In this document: in pieces, positions 7,694 to 16,612 of the stretch
Position numbering within the stretch: the first letter of the stretch is position 1
Layout of the letters: each line of letters opens with the position of its first letter
DNA from: Bordetella trematum
GTDB taxonomy: Bacteria > Pseudomonadota > Gammaproteobacteria > Burkholderiales > Burkholderiaceae_B
Direction: 5' to 3'
Assembly: GCF_900078335.1 (NCBI RefSeq)
Contig: NZ_FKBR01000014.1
Span: forward strand, 272 to 64,271
DNA: 64,000 bases
Notes under the pieces: generated by a model
Told to the model about the DNA's origin: nothing
The model's input: only the letters and a program-made list of their open reading frames with translations
Databases searched by the model: none
Program-made: the position numbers and the translations under genes

Positions 7694-8545
7694 ATGAAAT
7701 GGTTCACCGTGGCCACCGAAGGCCAAACGACTGACGGCCGCGTGATCGAACGCAGTTGGCTGGATGACATCGCCGCCACCTACAACCGCGAGACCTATGG
7801 CGCACGCATCTGGATGGAACACATCCGTGGCCTCCTCCCCGACAGCCCGTTCAAAGCATACGGCGACGTGCTAGCGGTCCGCGTGCAGGACAACAAAGAC
7901 GGTAAGCGGGAACTGCAAGCCCAGCTTGACCCCACGCCGGACCTGGTGGCCATGACGAAGAAGCGCCAGAAAATCTACACGTCCATCGAGATCGAGCCGA
8001 ACTTCGCCAAGTCGGGCAAGTGCGGACTCATCGGCGTGTCCGTCACGGATTCCCCGGCCAGCCTGGGGACTTCGATTCTGGAATTCGCTGCCAAGAACCC
8101 GGCAGCCCACCCCTACGCCTCCCGCAAGCAAAACCCCGCGAACCTCTTTACGAGCGCACTGGAGACCGTTCTCGACTTTGACGAAACACCCGCCGCCCAG
8201 GTGCCGGACGCAAGCGCCTCGTTCTTCGCGCGCATGAAGGAACTGCTGAGCACCTTCGCCCAGCAGCCCCAGCAGGCGCAGCCCGCCCTGCCGAACGACA
8301 CCGCAAAGGCGCTCCAAGCGCTGCCGCAACTGTTCAGCGACTTCCAGGCGGCGTACACCGCAGGCAACAACGCGACGGCATCCAAGGTGGAGAAGCTCGA
8401 ATCGGAACTGGCCGAATTCAAGAAGTCGGCCGCCAGCGCCGCCGACTTACAAGACCTGCGAGAAACCCTCGACAAGACGCCGAACAGCTTCCACCAGCGC
8501 CAACTGGCGACCGGCGGCACGGGCGAGCAGCTCACGCAGTTCTAA
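7694..8545 (+). CDS. O: Capsid scaffolding protein/protease (P2 gpO type)
   Basis: A 283-aa protein that acts as internal scaffold and maturation protease. The ATG at 7694 gives the family N-terminus MKWFTVATEG. The protease part holds candidate triad residues Asp14, His43 and Ser97 (in YTSIEI), with spacing like P2 gpO. The C-terminal half is a long helical scaffold (about 170-275) rich in Ala, Gln and Leu. It starts the rightward capsid operon O-N-M-L-X. Confidence 0.93.
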   Translation: MKWFTVATEGQTTDGRVIERSWLDDIAATYNRETYGARIWMEHIRGLLPDSPFKAYGDVLAVRVQDNKDGKRELQAQLDPTPDLVAMTKKRQKIYTSIEIEPNFAKSGKCGLIGVSVTDSPASLGTSILEFAAKNPAAHPYASRKQNPANLFTSALETVLDFDETPAAQVPDASASFFARMKELLSTFAQQPQQAQPALPNDTAKALQALPQLFSDFQAAYTAGNNATASKVEKLESELAEFKKSAASAADLQDLRETLDKTPNSFHQRQLATGGTGEQLTQF

Positions 8546-8590
8546 CCCTCGAACCCGACATCAGACATCTATCGCCTACCGGATATCGAA

Positions 8591-9601
8591 ATGCACCAAG
8601 AAACCCGCAAGAAATACAATGCCTATCTGGCCCAGCTGGCCGCCGTCAACGGCACCGACGATGCTGGCAAAACCTTCACTGTCATTCCGTCGGTACAACA
8701 GAAGCTCGAAACCGCGCTGCAAGAAAGCTCGTCGTTCCTGGGTCGCATCAACATGGTCGGCGTGGACGAATTGCAGGGTGAAAAGCTGGGCCTGAACCTG
8801 TCCGGCCCGGTAGCCTCGCGCACCGACACGACCGCCAAAGAGCGCCAGCCGCGCGACCTGTCCACCCTGGACAACAACGGCTATCACTGCCGCAAAACCG
8901 ACTATGACTCGTTCATCCGTTACGACAAGCTCGACGCATGGCGCCGCTTTCCCGACTTCCAGTTGCGCATTGCCAATCTGCTGGTGCAGCGTCAGGCCCT
9001 CGACCGCATCATGATCGGTTTCAACGGCACCAGCATTGCGGCAAATACGGACCCCGCCGCTAACCCGATGCTGCAAGACGTGAACAAGGGCTGGCTCCAG
9101 AAGGCCCGCGAAAGCGCAGCCGAACGGGTCATGGCCGAAGGCAAGACCGGCTCCGGCAAGGTGCTGATCGGCCCGGACGGCGATTACAAGAACCTCGATG
9201 CGCTGGTGTACGACGCTATCCAGCTGCTGGACCCGTGGCATCAGGAGAATCCCGGGCTGGTGGCCATCCTCGGCCGTGGCCTGATGCATGACAAGTATTT
9301 CCCGCTGGTCAACCAGGACAACAAGGCAACCGACACCCTGGCTGCCAACATCATCATCAGCCAGAAGCGCGTCGGCGGTCTGCCGGCCGTGCAGGCGCCG
9401 TTCTTCCCGGCTGGCAAGGTCATGATTACGTCGTTGGACAACCTGTCGCTGTACTGGCAGGTCGGCGGGCGTCGTCGCCATGTGATCGAGAATCCGGGCC
9501 GCGACCGCATCGACACCTTCGAAAGCTCCAATGATGATTACGTCGTGGAAGACTTCGGCCTGCTCTCGCTGATCGAGAACATCGAACTGGCGGCAGCGTA
9601 A
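8591..9601 (+). CDS. N: Major capsid protein (P2 gpN type)
   Basis: A 336-aa HK97-fold coat protein, slightly shorter than P2 gpN (357). It starts MHQETRKKYNAYL like other family members and contains the characteristic LDKWAR-like region (YDKLDAWRRFPDF) and the C-terminal VENPGRDRIDTFESSNDDYVVED-type region. It is followed by the small terminase gene two bases later. Confidence 0.95.
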   Translation: MHQETRKKYNAYLAQLAAVNGTDDAGKTFTVIPSVQQKLETALQESSSFLGRINMVGVDELQGEKLGLNLSGPVASRTDTTAKERQPRDLSTLDNNGYHCRKTDYDSFIRYDKLDAWRRFPDFQLRIANLLVQRQALDRIMIGFNGTSIAANTDPAANPMLQDVNKGWLQKARESAAERVMAEGKTGSGKVLIGPDGDYKNLDALVYDAIQLLDPWHQENPGLVAILGRGLMHDKYFPLVNQDNKATDTLAANIIISQKRVGGLPAVQAPFFPAGKVMITSLDNLSLYWQVGGRRRHVIENPGRDRIDTFESSNDDYVVEDFGLLSLIENIELAAA

Positions 9602-9603
9602 CC

Positions 9604-10299
9604 ATGGCCAGCCCTGCACAGCTTCACCGCATGCGGGTGCTGGCCGCCAAGACGAGCGCGGCCAGCGAGGGCGCGCCCGTCGTGGTGGGCGGTATCTATG
9701 GCCAGATGATGGCCAAACTGACACTGGACGCGCGCCGTCTGCACGACATTCAGTCCGTCGAACGCAAGATTTCGGTCAAGCGCGAACTGCTGCCCGAGTA
9801 TCAGGCCTACATCACGGGCGTACTGGAGGGCGACTCGGGCCAGCCGGATGAGGTAGTCGCCACGCTCATGCTTTGGCACATCGACGCCGGCTTGTTTGAG
9901 CGGGGCCTTGAAATCGCTACCTACGTCATGCGCCACGAGCTGCCGTTGCCGGAGCGCCTGAAGCGCAACGCCGCGACCCTCTTGCTGGATGAAGTTGCTG
10001 GCGCCGTGGCCGGCGGCGCAGTCGCTGACGCAGATACTGCCATGGCCATTCTGCAACGGGTGGCCGTTCTGGTGGACGGTCACGACGCCCCGGACCAAGC
10101 GCGCGCCAAGCTGCACTTCGCCCTGGGCAAGACGCTGGCGCTCCAGGCCGGCGACACGCTGGACGGACAACGCCTGGAAATGGCACGTGCCGCCGTCGCG
10201 CAGCTCAAGCGTGCGGTTGACCTGTTCTCGGGCATCGGCGCCAAGAAGCTCATCGAACAACTGGAACGCAAGATCAAGAACGCCGGCACCGCAGGCTAA
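9604..10299 (+). CDS. M: Terminase small subunit/endonuclease (P2 gpM type)
   Basis: A 231-aa DNA-recognition subunit of the packaging terminase that would cut at the cos site. It begins just after the capsid stop and has the family opening SPAQLHRMRVLAAK. The P2 family fold is mostly helical, consistent with this composition. It lies between the capsid gene and head completion gene L, as in P2. Confidence 0.93.
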   Translation: MASPAQLHRMRVLAAKTSAASEGAPVVVGGIYGQMMAKLTLDARRLHDIQSVERKISVKRELLPEYQAYITGVLEGDSGQPDEVVATLMLWHIDAGLFERGLEIATYVMRHELPLPERLKRNAATLLLDEVAGAVAGGAVADADTAMAILQRVAVLVDGHDAPDQARAKLHFALGKTLALQAGDTLDGQRLEMARAAVAQLKRAVDLFSGIGAKKLIEQLERKIKNAGTAG

Positions 10300-10391
10300 C
10301 CGAGTGCCCCCAAGCGCACGGCGGCGCGGGCTGACGGTGGCTCCCTGAGCAACCCGACGCCTGCCCACCGCCGACCCCACTGGATTCCGCC

Positions 10392-10865
10392 ATGAGCTTT
10401 ATCGCCACAGCTCCCACACCGTCCAAGACACCCGCCAATGTCATCAAGAACGACGGCTTTTTCCCCGATTTCGACATGAGGGAGGCCCGCGACGCGCTCC
10501 GGCTTGATGGCACCGTCACGGACTCGCGCCTCCGGCATGCCCTGCTGGGCGCCATCGTGGAAGTGGGCGGCGACCTGGCGGCATGGAAGGAAGCCATGCG
10601 CGCGCGGGGCAGCGACACCCTGGCGAGCGTCCCCACCGGGGATTTAATCGACGGACAGTCGCGGCGGACGCTGGCGTATGTGCGCGCCGTGTACAGCCTG
10701 GTCAAAGCGGACCTGATCGAACGCATGGCCGACTACGACACCACGGGCGCCGGCCAGAAGCGCATCGAGTGGCTGGCCGACGCGCCGGACGAGCATCGGC
10801 GCAATGCCCGCTGGTCCACCGCCGACGTGCAGGGCCGACCGCGCAATGTGGTGGAGCTGATCTGA
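10392..10865 (+). CDS. L: Head completion/stabilisation protein (P2 gpL type)
   Basis: A 157-aa connector protein that stabilises filled heads. It has the conserved FFPDFDMREARDALRLDGTV segment near residue 27 and ends in a short C-terminal tail. A 92-bp gap separates it from M. Its stop overlaps the start of X by one base (TGATG). Confidence 0.9.
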   Translation: MSFIATAPTPSKTPANVIKNDGFFPDFDMREARDALRLDGTVTDSRLRHALLGAIVEVGGDLAAWKEAMRARGSDTLASVPTGDLIDGQSRRTLAYVRAVYSLVKADLIERMADYDTTGAGQKRIEWLADAPDEHRRNARWSTADVQGRPRNVVELI

Positions 10866-11071
10866 TGCAGGTCCGCGCAATGCAGGGGGACACCGTAGAC
10901 GCGTTGTGCTGGCGCCACCTGCGCACCACGCGCGGCGTGGTGGAACAAACCTTTGAACTGAACCCCGGACTTGCGGACCACGGCGCCATCCTTCCGCACG
11001 GCCTCGCCGTGACTCTCCCCGAGCCGGCATCCGAACCTTCGACGGTCCCGACCGTCAACCTTTGGGACTGA
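10865..11071 (+). CDS. X: Tail protein X (P2 gpX type)
   Basis: A 68-aa baseplate-associated protein with a LysM-like character. The ATG at 10865 overlaps the L stop and gives MQVRAMQGDTVDALCWR, matching the gpX family opening (GDTVD.LCWR). The protein ends NLWD, as its relatives do. It leads into the lysis cassette. Confidence 0.92.
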   Translation: MQVRAMQGDTVDALCWRHLRTTRGVVEQTFELNPGLADHGAILPHGLAVTLPEPASEPSTVPTVNLWD

Positions 11072-11076
11072 ACTTC

Positions 11077-11451
11077 ATGGCCGAACCCTCCACCGTCACC
11101 GCGACCGCAGCGGCGACCACCGCAACATCCGGGCTGGTTCTCGCCCAGGTGCTGCCCTACATCGACGCCAACGCCGCCTTTGGCGCCGTCATCGGCGCGG
11201 CCCTGGTCGCCAGCACCAAAAAGGATTTGAGCGCCTGGAAGCGCTTTCTATCCTTTCTTCTATCCGCGCTGTGCGGCTACGGTGGCGCCGGCGAGTTCAT
11301 CGCGCGAGAATGGGCCAAACAGTCGTTCCTGCCCGCGCTGCTGGGCGCGCTGATCATTGTTCCCATCGCGCTCAAGCTGCTGGCCATGGCGCCGGATTTC
11401 GACTTGAGGGCGATCATCATTCGGATGGCCGGCGGCGGGGGGAAGCCATGA
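11077..11451 (+). CDS. Putative holin (first of two)
   Basis: A 124-aa membrane protein with three hydrophobic segments (about residues 12-45, 60-78 and 88-110) resembling the putative phage holin family found in P2-like phages. The ATG at 11077 sits 5 bases after X and gives MAEPSTVTATAA. It would form the membrane lesion that releases or activates the endolysin. It overlaps the next membrane protein by 4 bases. Confidence 0.75.
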   Translation: MAEPSTVTATAAATTATSGLVLAQVLPYIDANAAFGAVIGAALVASTKKDLSAWKRFLSFLLSALCGYGGAGEFIAREWAKQSFLPALLGALIIVPIALKLLAMAPDFDLRAIIIRMAGGGGKP

Positions 11452-11744
11452 ACACCGCCGCGCTGACGCTCACCCCCCTGGCCGTGGCCTGCGTCCTGCT
11501 GTACGCCCTGGCCGGCGCCCGCCTGCTTTGGTATCGGCCGAACGGCGCACACCATCGGCCGAAGGTGTCCCTATTCGCCTCCATCGCCATCGCCAGCCTG
11601 TTCTGCCGCGCCCTGGCGGTCGCCCTCTGCACGTCGGGCCCGCCTGGATTGCTGGAACTGGTCGCGGCCGGCGCCGTCTGCGCCATCGCTTACGCGATCC
11701 GGGGCAACTTGGCCATCTTCTTTCGGAGCAAGCAACGTGAATGA
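11448..11744 (+). CDS. Second holin-like membrane protein (Phage_holin_3_7 type)
   Basis: A 98-aa protein with three predicted membrane helices (about 5-25, 40-62 and 68-88) and a charged C-terminus (FFRSKQRE). Members of this small holin family often sit before the endolysin in P2-like phages of Burkholderiales. Which of the two is holin and which antiholin cannot be told from sequence. It overlaps the endolysin start by 8 bases. Confidence 0.75.
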   Translation: MNTAALTLTPLAVACVLLYALAGARLLWYRPNGAHHRPKVSLFASIAIASLFCRALAVALCTSGPPGLLELVAAGAVCAIAYAIRGNLAIFFRSKQRE

Positions 11745-12546
11745 AATCCTGAAATCCGGCAGCCGCGGCCTTGCGGTAAGCGCCCTGCAAACGCAGCTGA
11801 ACAATGCAGGCCATCGCCTGGACGTGACGGGCGAGTTCGACGACGCCACAGAAAGCGCCGTGCGCGCTCTCCAGGCGGCGCGCGGCCTGGTCGTGGATGG
11901 CAAGGTGGGAAACAAGACGCGCGCCGCCCTGGCCGGCCAGGACACGTCGAAACTGATGCGCGAATCCGATCTTTCCGCCGCCGCCAAACAGTTGGGCGTG
12001 CCCCTGGCCAGCGTCAAGGCGGTCAACGCGGTGGAGTCCAACGGCAACGGCTTCCTTCCCGATGGTCGCGTCTCGATTCTGTTTGAGCGTCATGTGTTTT
12101 ACCAGCGCCTCCAAGCGCACGGCGTGGACCCCGCTCCGCATGCCCTCCGCTTCCCTGGCATCGTCAATCCCAAACGCGGCGGGTACGCTGGCGGCGCCGC
12201 CGAACACGCCCGCCTTGCGACCGCCGCGCAGGTATGCCGCGCTGCCGCCCTGGAAGCGACGAGCTGGGGCGCATTCCAAATCATGGGCTTTCACTGGCAA
12301 GCCCTGGGGTATGAAAGCGTCGAAGCCTTCGTTGCTTCCCAGCAGCAAAGCGAGGGCGCGCAGCTCGCGGCATTCGTGAAGTTCATCGAAGCCGACCCCG
12401 TGTTGCATAGGGCGCTGATCGGCCGGAAGTGGGCGGCGTTCGCGCGCGGCTACAACGGCACCGCCTATGCGGAAAACCTCTATGACGTGAAGCTGGCCCG
12501 GGCCTACGAACGGTTTTCAGCTCCGGCCGGCAAGGTGGCCGCATGA
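11737..12546 (+). CDS. Endolysin: peptidoglycan-binding domain plus N-acetylmuramidase
   Basis: A 269-aa lysin. The N-terminus (about 3-65) is a PG_binding_1 domain (GSRGLAVSALQTQLNNAG, ALQAARGLVVDGKVGNKT). The C-terminal domain (about 85-260) is the N-acetylmuramidase family, with the likely catalytic Glu in NAVESNGNGF and the downstream ILFERHVFY and GAFQIMGFHW motifs. No signal peptide is visible, so export depends on the holin. Its GTG start lies within the previous gene; its stop overlaps Rz by 4 bases. Confidence 0.92.
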   Translation: MNEILKSGSRGLAVSALQTQLNNAGHRLDVTGEFDDATESAVRALQAARGLVVDGKVGNKTRAALAGQDTSKLMRESDLSAAAKQLGVPLASVKAVNAVESNGNGFLPDGRVSILFERHVFYQRLQAHGVDPAPHALRFPGIVNPKRGGYAGGAAEHARLATAAQVCRAAALEATSWGAFQIMGFHWQALGYESVEAFVASQQQSEGAQLAAFVKFIEADPVLHRALIGRKWAAFARGYNGTAYAENLYDVKLARAYERFSAPAGKVAA

Positions 12547-12968
12547 ACGGGTGGCTTTGGCGGCTGGCGCCCTACCTCGTCTGCGCCTTGCTGGCCCTGG
12601 TCATCTGGCAGCAGCGCGGCACCATCGCCGGGCAGGCCGCCGCCCTGACAGCGTATGGCGAACGCCTGAACGCCCAGGACGTCGCCATGAGCAAGATCAC
12701 GGCGGGCATTCAGCAAGGCAAGGACGACTTGCGCCAGCTGGTGGCCACACAAGAAGGATTCCGCAGCGCACTGGAATCGCGCCGCTCCGACATCGAGGAC
12801 TTGAAACGTGAGAACGAAGATTTTCGCCACTGGGCTGATGGCGTGCTGCCTGAGCCTATTGCAAGGATGCGGGAACGCCCCGCGATCACCGGCGCCGATG
12901 GCTATGCCGAACACCTGCGCGCCCGTAGTCCCCTGCGTGCTGTCAGCCAGCCGCCCGGTCCGCAATGA
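12543..12968 (+). CDS. i-spanin (Rz/LysB type)
   Basis: A 141-aa inner-membrane spanin subunit. One N-terminal membrane anchor (about 8-24) is followed by a long charged coiled-coil periplasmic region (about 30-110). It pairs with the lipoprotein encoded in another frame inside its 3' half to fuse inner and outer membranes at lysis. Confidence 0.85.
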   Translation: MNGWLWRLAPYLVCALLALVIWQQRGTIAGQAAALTAYGERLNAQDVAMSKITAGIQQGKDDLRQLVATQEGFRSALESRRSDIEDLKRENEDFRHWADGVLPEPIARMRERPAITGADGYAEHLRARSPLRAVSQPPGPQ

Positions 12969-13080
12969 GGACCTGAACGCAGCGCTTGACCGCGTAGAGG
13001 CAGATTGGGCTATCTGTGCCGCCCAGGTAGATGCGGTCATCGCGTGCGAAGCGAGGGAACGGAATGCGCAAAGCCACTGA
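12808..13080 (+). CDS. o-spanin lipoprotein (Rz1/LysC type), nested in Rz
   Basis: A 90-aa lipoprotein starting with GTG at 12808 inside the Rz gene in the +1 frame. The signal peptide ends in the lipobox LLQGC (Cys near residue 21), followed by a Pro-rich segment typical of Rz1. It runs past the Rz stop and overlaps the start of gene R, giving three genes packed across 12808-13080. Confidence 0.88.
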   Translation: MRTKIFATGLMACCLSLLQGCGNAPRSPAPMAMPNTCAPVVPCVLSASRPVRNEDLNAALDRVEADWAICAAQVDAVIACEARERNAQSH

Positions 13081-13570
13081 ACTGCGGGCGTACATCACTG
13101 AAGCAAACCCGTATCTGCGACGCGATCCGGAAAAGCTGCACGTCTTTATCGATGCCGGCGCGGTCGCAGCCGTCGCCACGGCCAGCCTGTCGCATGAATA
13201 CGCTTATACCCTCAACCTTGTCATTGAGGACTTTGCCGGCGACCCGGGCAGCATCATGGTCCCCATCTTGGCTTGGCTGCGCGTGCATCAGCCGGACGTG
13301 CTGGAGAACCCCGAAAAGCGCAAGCAGGCCATCGCTTTTGAAGTGGAAATCATCACGAATGACACGTTCGACTTGAGCATCAAGCTCCAGCTCACAGAGC
13401 GCATCATCGCGCGACTGGATCCGGCCGGCGAGCGAATCGATATCACCCATGCGCAGGAGCCTTCCCACCCTGACCTATTCCCGGACCCGAGCGCGCCCGC
13501 GCGCAGCGTCTGCCGAGACGGTGAGGAAATCGGCATCCTGCCCTACCCTGGCTGGGCCATCGAGCGATGA
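13064..13570 (+). CDS. R: Tail completion protein R (P2 gpR type)
   Basis: A 168-aa tail completion protein. The ATG at 13064 gives MRKATELRAYITEANPYL, the usual gpR opening; an upstream in-frame start would lie deeper in Rz1. Conserved features include IEDFAGDPGSIMVPILAWLRVHQP in the middle. Its stop overlaps gene S by 4 bases. Confidence 0.93.
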   Translation: MRKATELRAYITEANPYLRRDPEKLHVFIDAGAVAAVATASLSHEYAYTLNLVIEDFAGDPGSIMVPILAWLRVHQPDVLENPEKRKQAIAFEVEIITNDTFDLSIKLQLTERIIARLDPAGERIDITHAQEPSHPDLFPDPSAPARSVCRDGEEIGILPYPGWAIER

Positions 13571-14031
13571 GCGCCGACTTTGCCGACGTGCAGGACTGGG
13601 CCGCTGGCCTGCTCGCGCGGCTAGAGCCGGCTGAGCTGCGCAAGGCGAAGCTGCGGATTGCTCAGGAGCTACGCCGCACGGAAAGCCAGCGCATCGGCGC
13701 CCAGGTAGACCCGGACGGCCAGCGCTACAGGCCCCGCAAAGCCCGTAAGAACCTGCGCGGCAAGAAGGGCACCATCCGACGCAAGATGTTCGCGCGCCTG
13801 CGCACGGCACAGCACCTCCGCGCAGGCGTCACCGAGGACGCGGCAACGGTTGGTTTCAAGGGCCGCGCCTCGCGCATCGCCTGGGTCCACCAGCGCGGAC
13901 TAAGGGACCGGGCAGCACCGGGCGCGCCCGACGTGCGCTATCCCGTCCGGCGCTTGCTTGGCTTCTCCAAGGAAAGCCGCGAACGCGTTCTGGATACGCT
14001 GGCCGACTTCCTGGCCGGTCGCGGGCTGTAG
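13567..14031 (+). CDS. S: Virion morphogenesis / tail completion protein S (P2 gpS type)
   Basis: A 154-aa protein of the phage virion morphogenesis family, needed to complete tails and join head to tail. The QVDPDGQRYRPRK segment and the C-terminal YPVRRLLGFS motif are family hallmarks. It is translationally coupled to R through ATGA. The putative late activator dyad before V overlaps its last codons. Confidence 0.92.
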   Translation: MSADFADVQDWAAGLLARLEPAELRKAKLRIAQELRRTESQRIGAQVDPDGQRYRPRKARKNLRGKKGTIRRKMFARLRTAQHLRAGVTEDAATVGFKGRASRIAWVHQRGLRDRAAPGAPDVRYPVRRLLGFSKESRERVLDTLADFLAGRGL

Positions 14032-14045
14032 CAGGCCGAGCAACA
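14027..14045. promoter_or_regulatory. Possible Ogr-type site before the V operon
   Basis: TGT at 14027-14029 and ACA at 14043-14045 with 13 bp between, sharing TGTAGC with the site at 7596. Its centre is only 55 bp before the V start codon, leaving almost no leader. It is therefore the weakest of the three. Confidence 0.35.
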
Positions 14046-14091
14046 ACACCGGCTTCGTGCGCGCGCGAAGGCAGCGCGGCAACATGGCCGC

Positions 14092-14718
14092 ATGCACGAA
14101 ATAGCCGAACTCTTCCGCCTGCTGACCAACCTTATCCGGGTCGGCACCATCGCGCAGGTTGATCTTTCCTCCCGGCCGGCCAAGGTCCGTGTTTCCACCG
14201 GCGCGCTGACCACGGACTGGCTGCAATTCCTAGCCCTTCGCGCCGGCACGTCCACGACCTGGGATCCGCCGACGACGGGCGAACAGGTTCTGGTGCTTTG
14301 TCCAGGCGGTGACACCGCCGCCGGCATCGTCATCACCGGCCTGAACTCGGATGCGATCCCAGCCCCTTCGACCAGCGCCAGCGAACACGTGCGCCTGTAT
14401 CCCGATGGCGCCCGCGTCACTTATGACCACCAGGCCGGCGCGCTGACTGCCACGGGCATCAAGACCATCCAAGCCAACGCCAGCACGTCCGCCATCCTGC
14501 GCTGCCCTGCCATCACCCTTGACGGCGATGTGACCGTCACGGGCCTGCTGTCCTATCAGGCGGGGATGTCCGGCAAGAACGGCAAGGGCAATCGGACGGT
14601 CATCAGCGGCGACATCATCCAACGCGATGGCGAACTGTCGTCCAACGGCGTGGTGCTGGAAACCCACACGCACCGCGTGCGCAGCCTGGGCGGCGAAACC
14701 GACGAGCCGACCAAATGA
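14092..14718 (+). CDS. V: Baseplate assembly protein V (tail spike)
   Basis: A 208-aa central spike protein that punctures the outer membrane during contraction. The N-terminal OB-like domain (GTIAQVDLSSRPAKVRVSTG, about 18-37) is typical. The C-terminal half is a beta-helix needle ending in a His-containing metal-binding motif (LETHTHRV), as in P2 gpV. It starts the baseplate operon V-W-J-I. Confidence 0.93.
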   Translation: MHEIAELFRLLTNLIRVGTIAQVDLSSRPAKVRVSTGALTTDWLQFLALRAGTSTTWDPPTTGEQVLVLCPGGDTAAGIVITGLNSDAIPAPSTSASEHVRLYPDGARVTYDHQAGALTATGIKTIQANASTSAILRCPAITLDGDVTVTGLLSYQAGMSGKNGKGNRTVISGDIIQRDGELSSNGVVLETHTHRVRSLGGETDEPTK

Positions 14719-15071
14719 GCTATCTGGGAATGAATGCCAAGACGGGCCGGCGCATCACGGGCGCGGAACACCTGAGCCAGTCCATAGGCAAGATCATTGG
14801 AACTTCCGTCGGCACACGCGTTCGCCGGCGTCCCTTCGGTTCTGTGGCGCCCGATCTGGTGGACGCGCCTGCGAACGCCGCGACGCTGTTGCAGCTCTAT
14901 GCGGCAGCGGCCACCGCATTGCTTGCCTGGGAGCCGCGCCTAACGCTGCGCGCCATCACCGCGCAGGTAGATGCGGCTAGCCCTGGCGCCCTGATGTTCG
15001 AGTTGTCTGGTGAAGCCTTGATAGACAACGAAGTGCGCCCGGTCTCCCTGTCTACCCGCATCGGTGCTTAG
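14715..15071 (+). CDS. W: Baseplate wedge protein W (gp25-like)
   Basis: A 118-aa member of the GPW/gp25 family that seeds sheath assembly on the baseplate. It contains the family's conserved arginine-rich core (GTRVRRRPFGSVAPDLVD, about 38-55). It overlaps both neighbours (4 and 8 bases). Confidence 0.94.
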   Translation: MSYLGMNAKTGRRITGAEHLSQSIGKIIGTSVGTRVRRRPFGSVAPDLVDAPANAATLLQLYAAAATALLAWEPRLTLRAITAQVDAASPGALMFELSGEALIDNEVRPVSLSTRIGA

Positions 15072-15999
15072 CATGGCCACGTCCAACACGATTGACCTAT
15101 CCCTACTGCCACCGCCCGACGTGGTGGAGCAACTTGATTACGAGCAGATCCTTGAAACCCGAAAGGCACGCATCATCGCGCTGTTTGCGGCCGAAGATCG
15201 CGATGCAGTCGCCAAGACGCTGGCGCTGGAATCGGAACCGCTTACCATTCAACTGGAAGAGAACTCCGAACGCGAGTTGATCCTTCGCCAGCGCATCAAC
15301 GAAGCGGCCCGCGCCGTCCTGCTGGCTTTCGCCAAAGGGGCAGACCTGGAGAACATCGCCGCCGAATACGGCGTGCAGCGCCTGATCATCCGCGCTGAAG
15401 ATCTGACCGTATCGCCACCCATCGATGCCGTCATGGAAACTGATGACGAGCTGCGAGACCGCGTACAACTCGCATGGGAAGGCTTGTCCACGGCTGGCCC
15501 CCGTGGTGCCTACGAATTCCATGCGCGATCTGCACATGGGCAAATCGCGGATGCAAGCGCCATCAGTCCCGACCCCTGCGATGTGCTGGTGTCGATCCTT
15601 TCGCGTGACGGCGACGGTACGGCAAGCGAGACCATCCTCGCCGCCGCCCGCCTTGCGCTCAATGATGAAGACATCCGCCCGATGGGGGATCGCGTCACGG
15701 TGAAATCCTCCGTCATCCGCCGCTACAACGTGCGCGCCACGCTTCACCTGAAAGGCCAAGGCCCAGGCCGCAGCGTGGCAACCGCCACCGTCAACGCTTC
15801 TATCGGTGCGTTCGTGAACCGCCCTCGGCGCCAGGGCGTGTCCGTGTGGCGTTCCGCACTTACCGCCGCGCTGCACGTTGAAGGGGTGGATCACCTGGTA
15901 CTGCACGAACCCGCCGCCGACATCCTGTTGCAGCCAACAGAAGCGGGCACTTGCGTTGAGGTTTCCATCGAGGTTGCGGGCGGGACAGACAATGGCTAA
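15064..15999 (+). CDS. J: Baseplate assembly protein J
   Basis: A 311-aa baseplate wedge protein of the P2 gpJ/gp47 family. The opening IDLSLLPPPDVVEQLDYEQIL and the central ETDDELRDRVQLAWEGLSTAGP are strong family signatures. It lies between W and I with overlaps on both sides. Confidence 0.95.
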   Translation: MLSMATSNTIDLSLLPPPDVVEQLDYEQILETRKARIIALFAAEDRDAVAKTLALESEPLTIQLEENSERELILRQRINEAARAVLLAFAKGADLENIAAEYGVQRLIIRAEDLTVSPPIDAVMETDDELRDRVQLAWEGLSTAGPRGAYEFHARSAHGQIADASAISPDPCDVLVSILSRDGDGTASETILAAARLALNDEDIRPMGDRVTVKSSVIRRYNVRATLHLKGQGPGRSVATATVNASIGAFVNRPRRQGVSVWRSALTAALHVEGVDHLVLHEPAADILLQPTEAGTCVEVSIEVAGGTDNG

Positions 16000-16612
16000 G
16001 AAACGCGCCTTGCTGCCGCCCAGCTCCACGCCACTGGAGCGCAACCTCGCCATCACAGGCGCGGACATCGAAGACATTCCCTTACCTATTCGCAGCATCC
16101 GGCAGGCCGCTGAATGCCCACCGGATCTGCTTACCTGGCTGGCCTGGGAGCGGTCCGTTGATCGCTGGGACGACGCTTGGCCCGTGGAGGCCAAACGCAA
16201 GGCCCTGCGCAACTCGTTCTTCGTCCACAAGCGCAAGGGCACCATCGGCGCCCTGCGGCGCGTCGTGGAGCCGCTGGGCTTCCTGCTGAACGTAACCGAG
16301 TGGTTCCAGATGCAGCCCGAAGGGCGGCGCGGGACGTTCCGCCTCACCATCGGCGTGCTGGATAGCGGTATCGACGAAGCGATGTATCTGGAGCTGGGAC
16401 GCCTGATTGAAGACGCCAAGCGTCTGAGCCAGCACCTTATCGGCCTCGCAATTGCCGCCGAAGTCCGCACGCAAGTGAATTTCGGAATCGCCTCCTACGA
16501 CGGCGACACCCTGACCGTTTACCCCTACATCCCCGAGACCATCGAAACGCGCGTTTCGCTGGCCTACGGCCTCCGCGATCACACCATAGACACGATGACG
16601 GTATACCCATGA
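15992..16612 (+). CDS. I: Tail protein I (baseplate-fibre attachment)
   Basis: A 206-aa protein of the P2 gpI family that links the fibre to the baseplate wedge. The ATG at 15992 gives MAKKRALLPPSSTPLERNLA. The conserved ADIEDIPLPIRSIRQ and CPPDLLTWLAWERSVD segments follow. It overlaps J by 8 bases and the fibre gene by 4. Confidence 0.94.
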   Translation: MAKKRALLPPSSTPLERNLAITGADIEDIPLPIRSIRQAAECPPDLLTWLAWERSVDRWDDAWPVEAKRKALRNSFFVHKRKGTIGALRRVVEPLGFLLNVTEWFQMQPEGRRGTFRLTIGVLDSGIDEAMYLELGRLIEDAKRLSQHLIGLAIAAEVRTQVNFGIASYDGDTLTVYPYIPETIETRVSLAYGLRDHTIDTMTVYP

